Source: Gnetum montanum
Taxonomy: Eukaryota; Streptophyta; Gnetopsida; Gnetales; Gnetaceae
Reading direction: 5' to 3'
DNA: 44,626 bases
Assembly (NCBI GenBank): GCA_015680685.1
Contig: MNCI01028403.1
Location: 1,062,776 to 1,107,401, forward strand
Shown: positions 21,108 through 33,659 of the stretch, one piece after another
Numbering within the stretch: the first letter of the stretch is position 1
Layout of the letters: each line of letters begins with the position of its first letter
Made by a program: the position numbers and the translations under genes
Notes under the pieces: generated by a model
The model's input: the letters and a program-made list of their open reading frames with translations, nothing else
Databases searched by the model: none
Told to the model about the DNA's origin: nothing

Positions 21108-23878
21108 TTATATTCCAAGAGGTGGTGGATCTTACACCAACTTCTTTCCTTTATTATTAGGCTTCTAAAACTGATACTTTTTGAGCAGTGCTTGGACCTT
21201 TTCTTCTTCTAATCTTAGATCATATATCATCTAGGCAAATTAAGTGATATTTTATGGAGTTAATACTTCTCAAGAAGACAACAATTGTGGGTACATTTTG
21301 TTGTCTTTCATATATCATGCCATAAACTATATCCTTTCTTTTTCAAAAGCCTTGACTATTTTCCTTAGTTCTTGGAAATTAATCATTCTTTAAGCTAGGT
21401 TTGTTGATACTTCCTTTTGATCCTAGTAGCTATCTTTGAATACTTGTATCTCAGAGTTTTCTATGTAAAGCTTCTATTGTGCATCCTTTTTGTCTACAAA
21501 CTTCTTCTCATACATTGCATAAATTGTGATCACTTGCTACTCTAGCTCTATTTTAGGCTTGCTTGCTGTTAACATGGCTAAGTTAGCATATAAAAAATTT
21601 ATTAACCCCATGTACTTTGTCTAATCTTCAATTTATTGGTTTTTGTTCTTGATTTCAGCTTGGTGTATGTGGGCAAGACTATGGAAGATGGATTGCCAAT
21701 AAGATATTTGTGTTGTGAAGGAATTGATTTTGGCTTTAGCCATCTATATTTCCTTCTCATTGATTTGCTTGTACATACCCACTTGATTTCTAAAATTCTC
21801 CTTTAGCCACTTATGCTCCTTGGCCTTATTTTTTCATGTAATAATCTTGATGGTTGATTTCTAGCATGCAACATGAACTTCTTTTATGGATAGGATTCTA
21901 TTTTCTCTAGCCAAATTTTTGATATCAAGGTTGACTCACTAAAATTGCTCTCTTAGTTAATGGATGCTCTCTTCTAGCACATTTTTATGTTTCTCTATGT
22001 GTATTAGCCTTACATTTTCTACATTAATTCTCTTATTTTCTTCTTCTAGTGTAGTTAGGGTTTGAGCATGGGCATATGTTTGGGCATTTGCCACTGAAGC
22101 ATTCCATACTACCTTCTCCTTTTCCATTTCCATTTGGGCATACTTGACCATAAATTAGTCAATCTATTCATCCTAAATTGATCTAGCTAGTTAAGTGCAA
22201 TGTATTGTGCAGGGTCTTGCCTTTCTACTCTTAGTGCAGATAATTTCTCATCTAACATCTACACTTCATTTTCATCATGTTGCATTCTAGTTTCACTCAT
22301 GACTAATTTACCCTTGATTGAGATTAGTTCTAACTGAATCACAATAATATCACTAGGGATCTTAAAAAGATTTTGCATCACTTGTCCTATCTATGACAAT
22401 TAGTTCAATATGTCTTTATGTTATGCTAGAGCCATGGATGTTCTAGCTATAGTTTCTACATCTCTTGGTTCAATAATATCAACCGATGGTACAATGGAAA
22501 CATTAAACTCTTCTTTTATATGATCAGGGATGGATTTAGCTACTTTTGCTACATCCTGATATTGAATTACCAATAATGTGGATCATTCTCTTATTTTCAA
22601 CATCACTTGAAAGGATGCAACTTTCTTAGATATCTGTTGTGTCCAATCTTTGTCCTTTCTTACTTGCAATAAGACTTAAAAATTTGTAGGTTCTATTGAT
22701 ATGATAAGCTTATTAATATTTTCCCATACTCTATACATGCTTGAGACCTTAAAGATTCCTCAAATTATTATTTTAGTAATATGCTATAAATGGCTCATCA
22801 AGGATCTATAATCATGTTATGTTGGAGAACTAGTTTGTCTTGGTCTATTAGTGGATGGTTTTGTTCCACTAGATCCTACTTATTTCATTCATGTAGCTAG
22901 GATGTTTCCTTTTGGTGTAGACCATACTACTCCCTTAGTGCCTACTGGCTTCTCCACTTGATCTTTCTTTGGTGGCACTAGTTTAGAGATTTTAGCACAT
23001 GAGGCATATTGAACTTTGTAGAGTACATCATTGATGTAGTCTATTATTCATGCTTGTTGATCTAATCTTTTGATGAGATAAGGAAACTCTAGTATAAGTT
23101 TTCTTGTTTTCTTTCTCCTTAAATCTTATCTAGATTTTCAAGAATAGTAGATAAGTTATGGAATTTTTGGATTAAGATGATGCTTCCTCTAGCAGCATAG
23201 GTGGAAATACCCATTTAGTCCTTTTGTTGGAAAAAGATGGTATGTCCCAATTTTGAAGTAAATCTTCTTAGTTATAAATAATTGACTATATTCTTTCTCA
23301 CTTGATCCATATGTCCTTTGTAGCCATAGTTTCTTTTCCTTTTTGTTAAACTTGGTAGATATTTGGGCAACGTTGGCTTCAACATTTGGAATATTCAATG
23401 CCTTGACTATTACTTCAACTAAGTATGACACTGTGATCCCATCTACTTTCACTATAGAATCATCTTAATTATTCTTCTAGAATTGGTATACTTCTCTCAA
23501 GTACCATTTACCATTACTTGAAATGATGGATCATGAAGGAGAGGCTTGTAGTTGTTCATGAAATTCAGTAGGAGCAAACTCCATGAATAGTTAAAAGTTT
23601 AATTCCACTATGACTATGGACATGATGGACCTCTCATGGATGGATTAAAAACACTTAGTTGGGAGTGTAAGATATTGGCCTTGCTCAAAAGTAGGCAATG
23701 CATTAGCTACTACTTGCATAGATTATCCTATTATAGGTGTGGACTAATGGATGCTGTAGGATTGTGCCTCTTACTCTATAGATGGAGTTTGTTCTCTAGT
23801 TCATCCTCTACTTCTCTTCCATGATATTTTCTTCATTGGTTGTGAAGGTACTTCCACTTCAAGTCTCTTGGAAGGCAT
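21108..23878 (-). pseudogene. Env-position ORF of element E, decayed
   Basis: Minus-strand homologue of the 16411-19197 ORF, the same length within about 20 bp and collinear. It starts at ATG 23878 directly after TGATTGTAG. Shared landmarks: IHERS...IVIVELNF (about 23660-23620); IVKALNIPN (about 23405-23380); IYFKIGTYHLFPTKGL (about 23264-23217), intact where B has a stop; KEKVVWNASVANAQTY and LEEENKRINVENVRL in the coiled-coil part (22115-22005); EEEKVQALL (about 21205); and a PPPL end before TAA (21110-21108). Many stops and indels. Having two independent copies gives the best evidence that this was a selected protein. It is not recognised as a named family by me. Confidence 0.65.
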
Positions 23879-25437
23879 CTACAATCATTAATAATTTTGA
23901 AATTACTCCATTAACTTAGAAAAATATTTATGGTTCATAACCCTTTCTCTAATTCTTGGGTTTGATCAAGATCATTCTTTAATGTCAAATTTAGTTCTAA
24001 TTAGGTTTACAGAGTTAGAAAAAATTATCTTTCATGACCTATCACAATCATTAATATCTTATTTAAAATGTGTTTGAATGATTATTTCAAAAGAATCATT
24101 AGATTTCTTAGCCTCTGTTATGTTAAAATATAATCATTTGTTATTTTGCTTATCCTTGTTTTGTTTTTCCAGGATTTAGAAAAAATTGTATGCAATTCAT
24201 GCATTTACATGTAGTACTCTATCCCATGACTAAGTTGGTCACTTTGTGAGTGAAAGGAAACAAGAATAACTTAAATTAGAGTTGCAGTGAGAACGATATG
24301 GCTCTTTGAAGTGTGGAGGTAAAAAAAATAGCATGAACTCCTTATGTGTGAAATGAAAGAATAAAAAAAATTTTAATACCTCACACACATATATAGATTT
24401 CTATTATGGATACATTGTAGATACAACAACATGGATGTAATATTGTAAGGGCTCATACATTGTATCTATGATATTATCGTGAAAATTTTCAAGATTTTGT
24501 GTAGTTTTTTATGAAAAAATTAGATAAAATGGATATTCTAGAAGGTATAGAGATGGTCCAAAGGGTTCTTAATCATAGGTGATGCTTAGAATGTAAGAAT
24601 TTATCATTGAAATCATGTAAAAGAAAGAGTTTGGATAAAGTAAGTCATTTAAGCTTTGTAGGAGAGTGTTGATGAAAATTACCAAATGTATGAATGAATA
24701 TGAGTGTATAGGGAAATAACAATGATTGTATAAGTATTCTGGAGGCACAAGATGATGTGAACTTAGTCATCAAGTATGAAGCACAAGAGTTATACAAGTG
24801 GATTCTCCCTAAAGGAGGCTCCAATCCTTAGTGCCCTTGTATAACTACACCTACAAGTGTTCGTAGACACTCAAGGAGTTGAATGTAAAACATACCTATC
24901 TTTCAAAAACACACATGTTAGTATTGATAAAAAAAGCAAATAACATTGTATTATACAAAATCATTAAGTTATGATTATATATAATAGTGAGATGAAATGG
25001 TAGTAGCAGAGATTGTAGAAAATGGGATGTGAGGTGTCTTACCATGGGCATAATGAATTTTATGTGTGATGCATGGTTAAAATGATCATTGTCCCTTCTA
25101 TCCAAGATTCAAATAAAGTCCATACTACTTACCATTTGATATCACATTGTATCATCTTAAAACTAATAAGCATAAGACTATTAGAACTACATGAAATATT
25201 AACAATTGAAAATAAAATATAAGAAATAAATTTATTAATATCATAGTATATTTTTAAAAGAGACTTGGCCAATGGATAGAGAAGTGGCCTTGGGAAAGGG
25301 TAACATGCATTTCTTATACTATAATCAATGTGAGTCCAGGAAACCTTGAAATTTCTGAGAAATTACCTACCTTAAGGCATGGATAACATGTATTTCCAAT
25401 GATATGATATATGTTTTTCATTAGAACTCAAGTAAAT
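23879..25437 (-). other. Noncoding interior of element E
   Basis: Minus strand, collinear with B 14500-16410: the conserved 22-bp block at 24818-24797, a TATATAT site near 24390, and CAACTTAGTCATGGG at 24237-24223. The reading ends at the D insertion. Short open frames here are not convincing. Confidence 0.55.
24797..24818 (-). promoter_or_regulatory. Conserved 22-bp noncoding block, copy E
   Basis: The minus strand reads CCTCCTTTAGGGAGAATCCA plus CT, three differences from copy A. It is preceded by ACACTTGTAGGTGT and GTTATACAAGGGCA, like the ACACTTTAAGTGT and GTTACACAAGGGCA of copy B. Confidence 0.5.
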
Positions 25438-25740
25438 AATATTGAAACACCCTAAAAATTTTGAGGCACTCTTGCTTCACCAGGGTCTCGGAACTGAGGC
25501 AAGAAATTCCACAAGTGTAGCCTCATGACTTCTTGGCAGGAAATGAACTCTCTAAGTTCAGACTGGCTTGTCTGTCAAGTTTTCTACCTCCAATGCCAAC
25601 AGGCCCGATGGACTCTCTGGCCTGCTCACTTGGACAACACACCCGGCTGACAGGTTACTCAGAAACCACACTTGGAGTTGTTGATGGTGCTCAAGATGCA
25701 CTAAACAATTCAACAAGTTTTCTAGTGAAGAAGTTTGCTC

Positions 25741-26432
25741 CACTACACTACACTACGCTATGTAGCATAGAAATCCTCATAAGACAGTTTCTCAGGAAAC
25801 GAAATTTTTGCAAAACAAAGTGTTACGCTATGCTACGCTACACAGTGTAGCATAGTGTAGCAAAGGAAAAATAGAAAGGCCTAGCTTACCTAGCAATTCC
25901 AGTTGCACTTGGCAAGTACTTCGACCTTTAAAACCAGTTGCCTTATTCGACTTCGAGTCCTTTGAAAAAAAAATATCCTACTAGAAAGTGGAAAATTGAG
26001 CAAAATGCAAGATACGCTGGTTGGTACACTGTGCTATGCTACATAGCATAGCATAGTGTAATGATGATTCAAAAGTAGTAATGAGTGTCTCAAATGCAAG
26101 TTCAGCAAGTTCAAAAGCTTTCCTTTGCAAAAGGAAAAAGTTACAATTGTTAGCATAATTAGAGCACCAAGCAAGCATTTGCAATTTCAACATGGGTCGT
26201 AAATGAAGCCAGCTACTACGCTATGTTATGCTATGTAGCATAGTGTAGCATAGCAAAGATGCAAATCAAAAAAATGTTGCAAAAGTTGACCTGGCGTATG
26301 TCAAATCTTCTATAAGATGTAGTTGACTTCAATGCAAATTTCTTTTTTGAACTAATAGCATAGCACAGTGTAGCAAGCAGCTATGCTATGCCAAGATGCT
26401 ATGCTACATAGCATAGTAGGCAGCTATGCTAC
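25741..26432. repeat. CTACGCTATG hairpin clusters in D 5' LTR
   Basis: Short direct and inverted copies of TAGC(A/G)TAGC and CTACGCTATG, for example CTATGCTACATAGCATAG near 26398. They form imperfect palindromes. The 3' LTR has them at matching places (40575-40600, 40650-40686, 40853-40890, 41041-41065, 41171-41275) with differing copy numbers. Confidence 0.8.
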
Positions 26433-26621
26433 TTCAGTGTGCCTTATTCCTTGTCTACATTATTGGCATATTTGATTCTAGCATCTCTAGTTTTGATAGC
26501 ATGATTGTAGCATGAAAAGTTCATGAACAACTTTACATGTTCATGCAGTATGGACATGTCAGCATTTTGTGGATCTAGGACACGTGTCATCCAAGCCTCA
26601 TATCTCACATGCTCCTGGCCC

Positions 26622-26629
26622 TATAAATA
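26622..26629 (+). promoter_or_regulatory. TATA box in D 5' LTR
   Basis: CCCTATAAATACCCCAAC, repeated at 41466-41473 in the 3' LTR; a typical plant TATA context. Confidence 0.75.
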
Positions 26630-27264
26630 CCCCAACAAGAAACACTCAAAGGGTTGGAAATTTAGCAATTCAAAAGGTTGGTAAATTTTAGCAGTTGGCA
26701 AATTGAGAACTCAATTGATTGGAAAATTAAGAATCCCGCTGGTTGGAAAATTTTGGTAGTTAGCACTTTTAGTGTTGGCACTTGGCATTAGCTTTTTGCT
26801 TGTTGGCACTTTATACTGTTAGCTCTTAATCTTGTACTCAAAAACATAGTTAAGGTATTTCAAGTGTTTCGGTCATTCCTAGACTCTCTGTGTGCCTCTA
26901 GCACTCTATAACTTGTTATACATTTTCAAGAAAAGAAGAGAATCAAACCTACAACTTTGTGGTGGTGCATTTTCTTATCCCAGTCACTCTGTTATTTCTT
27001 TATTATCATCATTGTTTGGCATCATTTTCTCTATCATTGCATTTATTGATTATTAGTTAAATCTCATGTGTTCCACATTTAAAACAACATTTAAGAAAGG
27101 TTAAGTTACATCGGTGATGTCCTTGTCTAATCGACCAGACCGTTTAGGGCGCCCCATTTCCATTTTATCTAGCACGTCCCTTGCATGGATCCAGGGTTAA
27201 AACTGTTCACCCAACAACCGCTTGGTGTTTCTAGCCACTGACATTTTTGGTTACTATAGTTTTC

Positions 27265-27283
27265 TGGCGATAGAAGGAGGGCC
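27265..27283 (+). other. Presumed primer-binding site of element D
   Basis: TGGCGATAGAAGGAGGGCC lies six bases after the LTR end, the usual position. I cannot match it with confidence to a tRNA, so the primer is unassigned. Confidence 0.4.
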
Positions 27284-29660
27284 TTTTGGTGCCTTTTACA
27301 TGTTTCACGTTAGTCCTACATGCGTTATGTACCCTTTCACACACTAGCTTAAACATGACACCCTTTTTCGGTTGTTTACGCATCATGTGGTACAAATTGG
27401 TCACTCCGACAGTCCCTCTAGAATCCTGTAGGATAGAAAGCCTTTGATAGCCACTTGATCTCTCTATTTTCTTGTTTACAAGCTCTTTTAGCTTTACAAA
27501 AAATATTTCCTCAAGTATCGTAGCTACTACCTCTATTGTTGAGGTCCCCCTCTTGGTTTAAGGCATCACAGGTGCCAAGAAGCCACCCAGTCCAGTGCTT
27601 GGGCCATTCCAATCTCTCAAGATCCAAAATCAAGGACCTGAGGGCCTAGCTTAGCAATACGAGTAGTATAACTCTCTCTACGCTAAGGTTCAGGAAAATC
27701 TACCCTTAGATGCACGAGAACTCAAAGAGAAGTGTAGCTTCGAGTTTGCTTACTGTAACAGAAAGAAATTTATTCCCACTCCTGGCATTTTCATTCCTCT
27801 GACGCAAACCCATCAATGGCTCATAGATTAGCTGATAGGGTTGACTAGGTCTAGGGAGCCATGAGACACGACATCTCATCATGATGAGACGTTCCAAGAT
27901 GGGAAAGAGGAACTAGATTCCCAATCCAAGGGTGGGGGTCAAACTAACCCCGCCACCCTTCCTCCCACCCTGTCTTTCTGGACAAACCCACTCTCTACCG
28001 CTGCTCCCTTTATGATCACATTTGCACAGTTGCAACTCGTGATTTCATCAGCAACAGGTAGCCATGCCATGCCCTTGGCATATCAACATGCCTACTCCCT
28101 TGTCTAATTCTTAGCCACTACCCCTCCAAAAATTGTTCCTCAGTCCATTCCTACATGCACCATACACCGATCATGGCTACCATGCCCTACATTCATGCTG
28201 CACCTATATCACAATCGCATGCAGGTTCCACATCCATTCTGGTGTCTACACCTATCCCACCATGAGTAGCGGGCCCAGTCCCATCCACATGGTGGATCCC
28301 ATTCACTTCTCTTCCTGTTTCGTAGCCATCATAAATGTCACACTACGCTCACCACCAAATGTACTAGGTCTCGCAAATGGTACAACCAAGTGCGGGACTA
28401 TGGTCTATCCGACCAGCCACACAAATGGCCTACCTCGTGGAACAACCAGTAGTTGCTGCTCCTACAGCACCACCTACTAGGTGGTAGACAGCACAAGCAA
28501 CACCTTTCATAGGGGCTAACCCAACAACATCGCTTATGGACCAAGTTGTTTCCCCTGCCGTGCCACAGATGGGAGTTGCCTCTGCAGCTCCCCAACCATC
28601 CACATCATCCCTAGGTCTGGATCAAGAATTCTAGCTTATCCAGACCCTCACTAAGGAAATCAAATTCCTTAAGACTACTAGCTCTAACATGGTAAAAATC
28701 ATGGATTTCTACCATGATGATCCCATTAGCCCAATAGTTCCCATGCTAACTTTACCCCATAGAATGCCACTCCTCCATTTTACAAAATATAATTAGGAGG
28801 ATGATCCCAATGCCCATCTTGTTACGTTTAGATTTGAATTCCTTCTTCTGCAACAATGGCCACATACAATCATCTGCGTCTTTGCTATGTCTATAACAAG
28901 AAAAGTCCTAGACTAGTAGCATGTGCTTTTGCGCTCCTCCATCTCAACCCTAGAGGAGTTACTGACCCAATTCATAACGCATTTCAAGTATAGCTTGAGA
29001 CCAGAGGTTATGCTGGCTCAGTTAATATGCATCAAGAAAGACCCACTTGAATTGGTCTAGAAATTCATATAATAGTGGAGTGCTACCCTTAATGAGATTC
29101 GTGAGCCCATCACTGAGGCCCATTTGCTGGTCGTCTTTAAGGGTGTAGTGAATGACTTCATTAAGTCCAAATTGTACTATCTTGCTCCCCAGACTCTTAT
29201 TAAAGCTTTCTCCTAGACCAAGAACATACAAGACATGGTTGAGGCAAGCAAGGACCTGGCCCAACCAGGGCAATGTAGCTCAACCCTCCACATCCACATC
29301 CAAAGCATCCGCACCACCCAAGCCAAACTTTGAGCGTAAAGATCACTCTAAATATACCCCACTGCCCATCAAGCCTTCAGAACTTTTGATGTAATTATTG
29401 GTAGCGGGGCATATCCAACATAAGTGGATGTTAGAGGAGGGAGTCAAAAAACATCAACAATACTACAAACTCCTTAGGAACCCCTCCTTGGCCTTGCCCA
29501 ATAAGCTGCCAGTTCCTAAGAATTTCAGGCTGGAGCGGTTTTGTGACTATCATCAATAGTGTGATCATAACATGGATTACTGCATGGCATTAAAAGATGA
29601 CATCCAAAGAATGATTGATTAAGGGAAATTGGTTTTAGATGAAAGCAACCTAGTGTGTTC
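27284..29660 (+). pseudogene. gag: Leader and decayed Tat gag of element D
   Basis: The first 300 or so bases look noncoding; coding-like Pro-rich readings run from about 27540. The recognisable Gag starts near 28650: DDPNAHLVTFRFEF (about 28801-28842), LLTQFITHFKY (about 28960-28990), LNEIREPITEAHLLVVFKG (about 29090-29145) and YYLAPQTLIKAF, the capsid pattern of Tat elements. Near 29545-29640 a FCDYHQ-stop-CDHNMDYC, then LKDDIQ...GKL segment matches the Cys/His motif and 'LK..IE.LI..G.L' that end Tat Gag. Two or more frames are used and many TAG stops occur. The gag start cannot be fixed. It would have formed the particle. Confidence 0.7.
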
Positions 29661-31190
29661 CAAAAATCAGTCTTTGCATGTCTATACAGATCCTCTTAAC
29701 ACCAACAATGACAGTTACATTATCAACACCATCGACGTTGACAATGATCCTAAACCACCCTAGCAACCATTTGTGGTTTGTGTGCCTCAGCATAATGCAC
29801 CAATACCACCAGTGGCTAAGCAAACTTCGCAACAATTTTTTGTCCTTAGAGTCCCTCCTCAGACATCCTCCCCTGCACCACCTATAAGCAAAACAACACC
29901 ATCACTACATGCATTAACACCATTAGCGCCATTCATCATCAGGGGGCCAAACCATTTAACTGCCCCCACCTTGCATAAGAAAACACCTCAGCCTTCTCAT
30001 CCCAAGAAACGAGAAGAGCATTTGATGGGTGAAGCATCAATGGAATGTACCACCTTAGGTACTTCCAAACCTACGCCCTCGTCCTTTGCGTCTATGTCCT
30101 CATTGCTGAAAGATGATGTTGCTATGCATGCACAATCATTGCCACCTCACCCGAAATGGTCTAATCCCAAACCTGAAATTGTCCCTCCTTGGGAAATTCA
30201 TCTCATGGGAAAAATGGAAGAGGAGAAAGGTATTAGACAAGAAGGTGGCCCAGACCTTTTAAGCACTTTCACTTAGGTCAAGCAGGCTCTAAAATAAAAA
30301 AACAAAACATTGAGCCTGTATGACGTGATTATGAATTCTACTACACACCGTGAGGCTCTGGTTCACATGTTAATGGCAATACCAATTGATGAGAACATGC
30401 CAGCAGAAGAAAAAGTGATTCACTTTGTTATGCTTCCTTCTGCACCTATAGAACCATAGCCATTCCAATTGAATTTTTGGGATGATTACATTAGGGAAGA
30501 CCCTGAAAAGGGTCAGGTGACTACAACATCTCTTTTCATCACAATTTGGATTGGTCAACATAAGATCTGAAGTGTACACATTGATGATGGGGTTGCTACG
30601 AATGTCATCCCATTCCCTATAGTGGACAAGTTGGGTTTGGTCGACCAAATCATACCCATGACAACGTCATGCTTAAATTCATTCAACGGGACACAGGTCA
30701 CGGTGAAAGGCATGGTCCACATTGACTTTGTGGCAGGGAACTAGTTCTCCACTAATGCAACATTTATCATGGTGGAAGAGATGCCCAAGTTTAAGTTGAT
30801 CTTGGGGAGGTCATGGTTAGCACAACTTAGGACCATGTCTTTGCCCATACATTAGGAGATCCATCTACCCTATGTAGGCAGGGAATTGGTAATCCAAGGT
30901 GATGAGGTAACAAAGCAAGCAATAAATAACATAGACATGGAGTAGGGCTTAGAGGTCATAACCTCCAAGAATGAAGTGCTTGTCTCCATAGATATTGACT
31001 GTTTAGTGAAAGAGCCAGCCCAATGCAAAGAGCCAGCCCAATGCATCGGCTCAAAAAACAAAAATGTGTGGGCTGAGTTGCTCTTCCAAGTAGATGACAA
31101 TGATGTAGATGAATGCCTTAGCAAAGTGTCTTAGCCTTCTGCCTTGCCCAATCCACGATGGATCAGAAAGTAGTTACGCATAGTGTAGCA
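29661..31190 (+). pseudogene. pol: Linker and aspartic protease of element D
   Basis: One long reading continues from gag: a Pro/Ser/Thr-rich linker (29773-30276), then a conserved HREALVHMLMAIP segment (about 30350-30390), then the protease. The active-site region reads HIDDGVATNVIPFPIVDKLG (about 30579-30638), where the Tat family has DxGS-ALN. The end reads FKLILGRSWLAQLRTMS (about 30790-30840), then PIH-stop-EIHLPY, the HQ.LKF-type end. A repeated KEPAQC (31009-31044) is a small duplication. Stops are mostly TAG, one of them where Gln is expected. The reading fades at about 31190, and RT does not follow. Confidence 0.75.
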
Positions 31191-31315
31191 ACCCCACTAC
31201 TTCCTACCCAGTTAACATCCTTTGTACATTTACCGATTATTGGCTCCACATTCATCCATCTACACTAGGTACAACAACTCACTTTTCTAAAACTATTAAG
31301 ATACCTTTTGTTTAC

Positions 31316-31580
31316 CCCATGGCCCGAAATGACCTAAACCTATATCGCACCATGGCTCAAAATGACCTAAAACTAGCCATGGCTCGATATGGCCTAAAAC
31401 TAGTGGTGGCCTAGAATGGCCTAAAACTAGTGATGGCCCAAAATGGCCTAAAACTATGCATGGCCTAAAATGGCCTAAAACTATATCACACCATGGCCTG
31501 AAATGGCCTAAAACTATATTGCACAATAGTCCAAAATGGCCTAAATCTATATCACACCATGGCCCGAAATGGCCTAAAAC
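31316..31580. repeat. Minisatellite 1 of element D
   Basis: About nine tandem copies of a 26-34 bp unit containing CATGGCCCGAAATGGCCTAA followed by AACTA and a variable tail. It accounts for the repetitive minus-strand open frame (VLGHFGPW-like repeats), which is therefore not a gene. Confidence 0.9.
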
Positions 31581-31745
31581 TAAAACGAAAAACATAGAAA
31601 ATAATCACATAGATAACATACATAACGCATAAAATAGAGTAGCATCAATCTTGTCATAATATATCTTTGATTCAAAATTTCACTTAGACAATGTTTGCAA
31701 TAGTTTTACAAAAATATAAAAATACAAAAATCAAAAGCCCTGTTG
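31581..31745. other. AT-rich spacer before the antisense gene end
   Basis: A-rich DNA between minisatellite 1 and the terminal codon of the antisense gene (minus-strand TGA at 31748-31746). It may hold that gene's 3' UTR. No AATAAA in minus orientation was identified with confidence. Confidence 0.4.
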
Positions 31746-33561
31746 TCATATGTCATCTTCCCCTACATCATTTCCCTCTGCATCGCCTTCTTCCGCATCA
31801 TCATTTCTGCCCTCTAGGGGCCCTGCTTCTTCATCTAAAATTTGCATCATAAACATGAAGTAGTCAGCTAGAGTTACACATAACGGCTAGAAAAACATAA
31901 GTTGTTGCATTGCAAAAAGTGACTAACCTGAGATGGTCCTGCATCTGTCTCAGGGGGTATGTGATCCAATTTGATTCCAAGGTGATGCTAGACCTCCTCT
32001 TCTATAATATCTACCCAATGCCTATCGCTTAGTTCAGCATTTGCTGCAACTTTCTCCTTTTCGATGGTCATCCATCTTGGTGGTCCCAGAGAAAAGGAGG
32101 TAGTGGCGGTCTCACTTATGGGAAGATTCATTTTCCACTTAGGTGACTCACTGACCATCACTTGCTACATGAACTTTTTGTAGGCCTCAGAAGCACCAAC
32201 GACATACATGAATGCTTCATGAGTATACAGCATTACTGAAGCATCCCGATATTGTTTGCAGTAGGTGGCACATTCTAGTTTATACATATGCTTGTGATTC
32301 TTCTAGGACTGCCCCCAATCGTAAACTCTAGCACTATAATCCTTCCAGTCTTGGTTTTTCTAAGCCAACAAGTCCATCTACATCTGCTGCTCAATTATCT
32401 CCTAGGTGGCCTCGTTGTTGAGCCACACAACCATCCAATATCTTTCATAATCTATGACGGTCATGCGCCAACTGCCATCATTAGTATCATGGGCCAAGAG
32501 GAACTCATTCTTAGAATGGAGGTCTCCCACCTCAGTTGTTAGATTGGCCTTTTCACTCTCTTGCCTCTAGACCCATTTCCAGAGGCCTTCATTCACACGC
32601 CTACACTCCCATAAGGAGCGTGCCAAGTGCAACGCACATTTGCTAAACTCGTCGTATATTGAACGAGACACCTTGGTCACTTCAAGTGGGAATGTAGGCA
32701 TGGCATCTACCTTTACTGCTTGTTTTGGATCCCACTTGAGGTGAGATGCTGTTATCACATGTAGAAGCACATTATTTACAGTAGCGTAGCAAAGTTTGGC
32801 AACTCAAGAAGTCTAGTGTAGCAAGCTAAAAGCATAGCATAGCCACTTTACGTACCCACTTCCAATTTGACCTGTTTGAGATGGCCAATCATGTTGTTGA
32901 AAACCCCCTGCATGAACATAAACTTGTCAGGGGTCTCGGCCCATGGTTCCAACCGAATCAAGGAAGGTCCTGCAGTGTCAACAGTAGTGTTTGCCATATA
33001 ACCAAATGTGTCAGTCATGACCGAGGTGGAATATAATAAAGTTGGTGAGTAACACAAATGATAGTGTAATGGATCCTACCCAACAAACCCTCAGGGGTAA
33101 TAGCGAGGGGTTGCCCATTGACATACCGTCAAATATATGGTCAAACTCACCAGCATCTAGTTGGAGCTCCCCTCCTTGTTCGTTTAACACTATGGTATCA
33201 CCCTTCGTGTTCATTTTCTCCTTCAGTGCTGAAATGTAATCAACAAAAGGATCATTAGTAGAGGTTCCTTCCTTGTTGACATGGGCTTCCTCTTTATTTG
33301 CTGGGACCTTTTTTTTAAGGCATCAGCATCTTCCTCATTAGTGGGGGAATCCTCCTCATCGGCCAAAACGTCCCCCTCGTCAATAAGGGTGTTTTCTTTG
33401 TCAATGAGAACCCTTTCCTTTGTGGTAGGGGTCCCTTCTCTCTTGACTGGGATCCTTCCCTCTGTGGCTGGGGACCCCACATATTTATTAGCTACCCCTG
33501 TTTCAAGGGTCAACACCTCCTTGTTGCCTTTTTCTTCTTCTTCTTCTTCCTTTGACATCAA
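31746..33561 (-). pseudogene. C-terminal part of antisense gene
   Basis: Begins with a Lys/Glu-rich low-complexity exon (33561-33223) with degenerate repeats of an E(G/N)TLIDE-DVLADEED type. A TTGATTACATTTCAG junction leads to ALKEKMNTKGDTIVLNEQGG (about 33225-33165) and, after a possible intron, MTDTFGYMANTTVD...LEPW and FNNMIGHLKQVKLEVG (ending 32848). After an intron with CTACGCTATG motifs, a region from about 32755 to 31928 reads through seven stops, all TAG: HLKWDPKQAVKVDAMPTFPL, SIYDEFSKCALHLARSLWEC, ANLTTEVGDLHSKNEFLLA, YERYWMVVWLNN and ASEAYKKFM. The helix-rich, charged composition suggests coiled coil. The last exon may give an acidic tail (EEGDAEGNDVGEDD). Function unknown. Confidence 0.5.
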
Positions 33562-33659
33562 AGCAAGTTTGCATCAAGCCATAGCGTATTAACTCAAAAT
33601 TGATGCTATGCTACCTAGCGGAGCATAGTGTAGCAAGCATTAACCAAATAAGTGAAGAA

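Larger units (their letters stand above)
25443..27258 (+). repeat. 5' LTR of element D
   Basis: 1816 bp. At least five hairpin-capable clusters of CTACGCTATG/TAGCATAGTGTAGCA type (about 25741-25776, 25826-25866, 26028-26060, 26212-26256, 26353-26432). TATAAATA is at 26622-26629 in CCCTATAAATACCCC, followed by short degenerate repeats of a GGTTGGAAAATTTAG type (26650-26800). Pairs with 40281-42100. Confidence 0.92.

Noticed and set aside
25533-25850. Open frames inside the D LTRs (also 40372-40611, 41349-41666)
   Set aside because: LTR sequence; the frames are not kept between the two LTRs and cross the hairpin motifs.
25741-26432. CRISPR-like array from repeated TAGC units
   Set aside because: Plant nuclear context, irregular spacing, self-complementary units and no unique spacers.
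29773-30276. 167-codon open frame as a separate gene
   Set aside because: It is the linker between gag and protease of element D in the same frame, not an independent gene.
31296-31595. Minus-strand open frame with VLGHFGPW repeats
   Set aside because: It is the translation of minisatellite 1; an open frame follows from the repeat and no start context or relative supports a gene.
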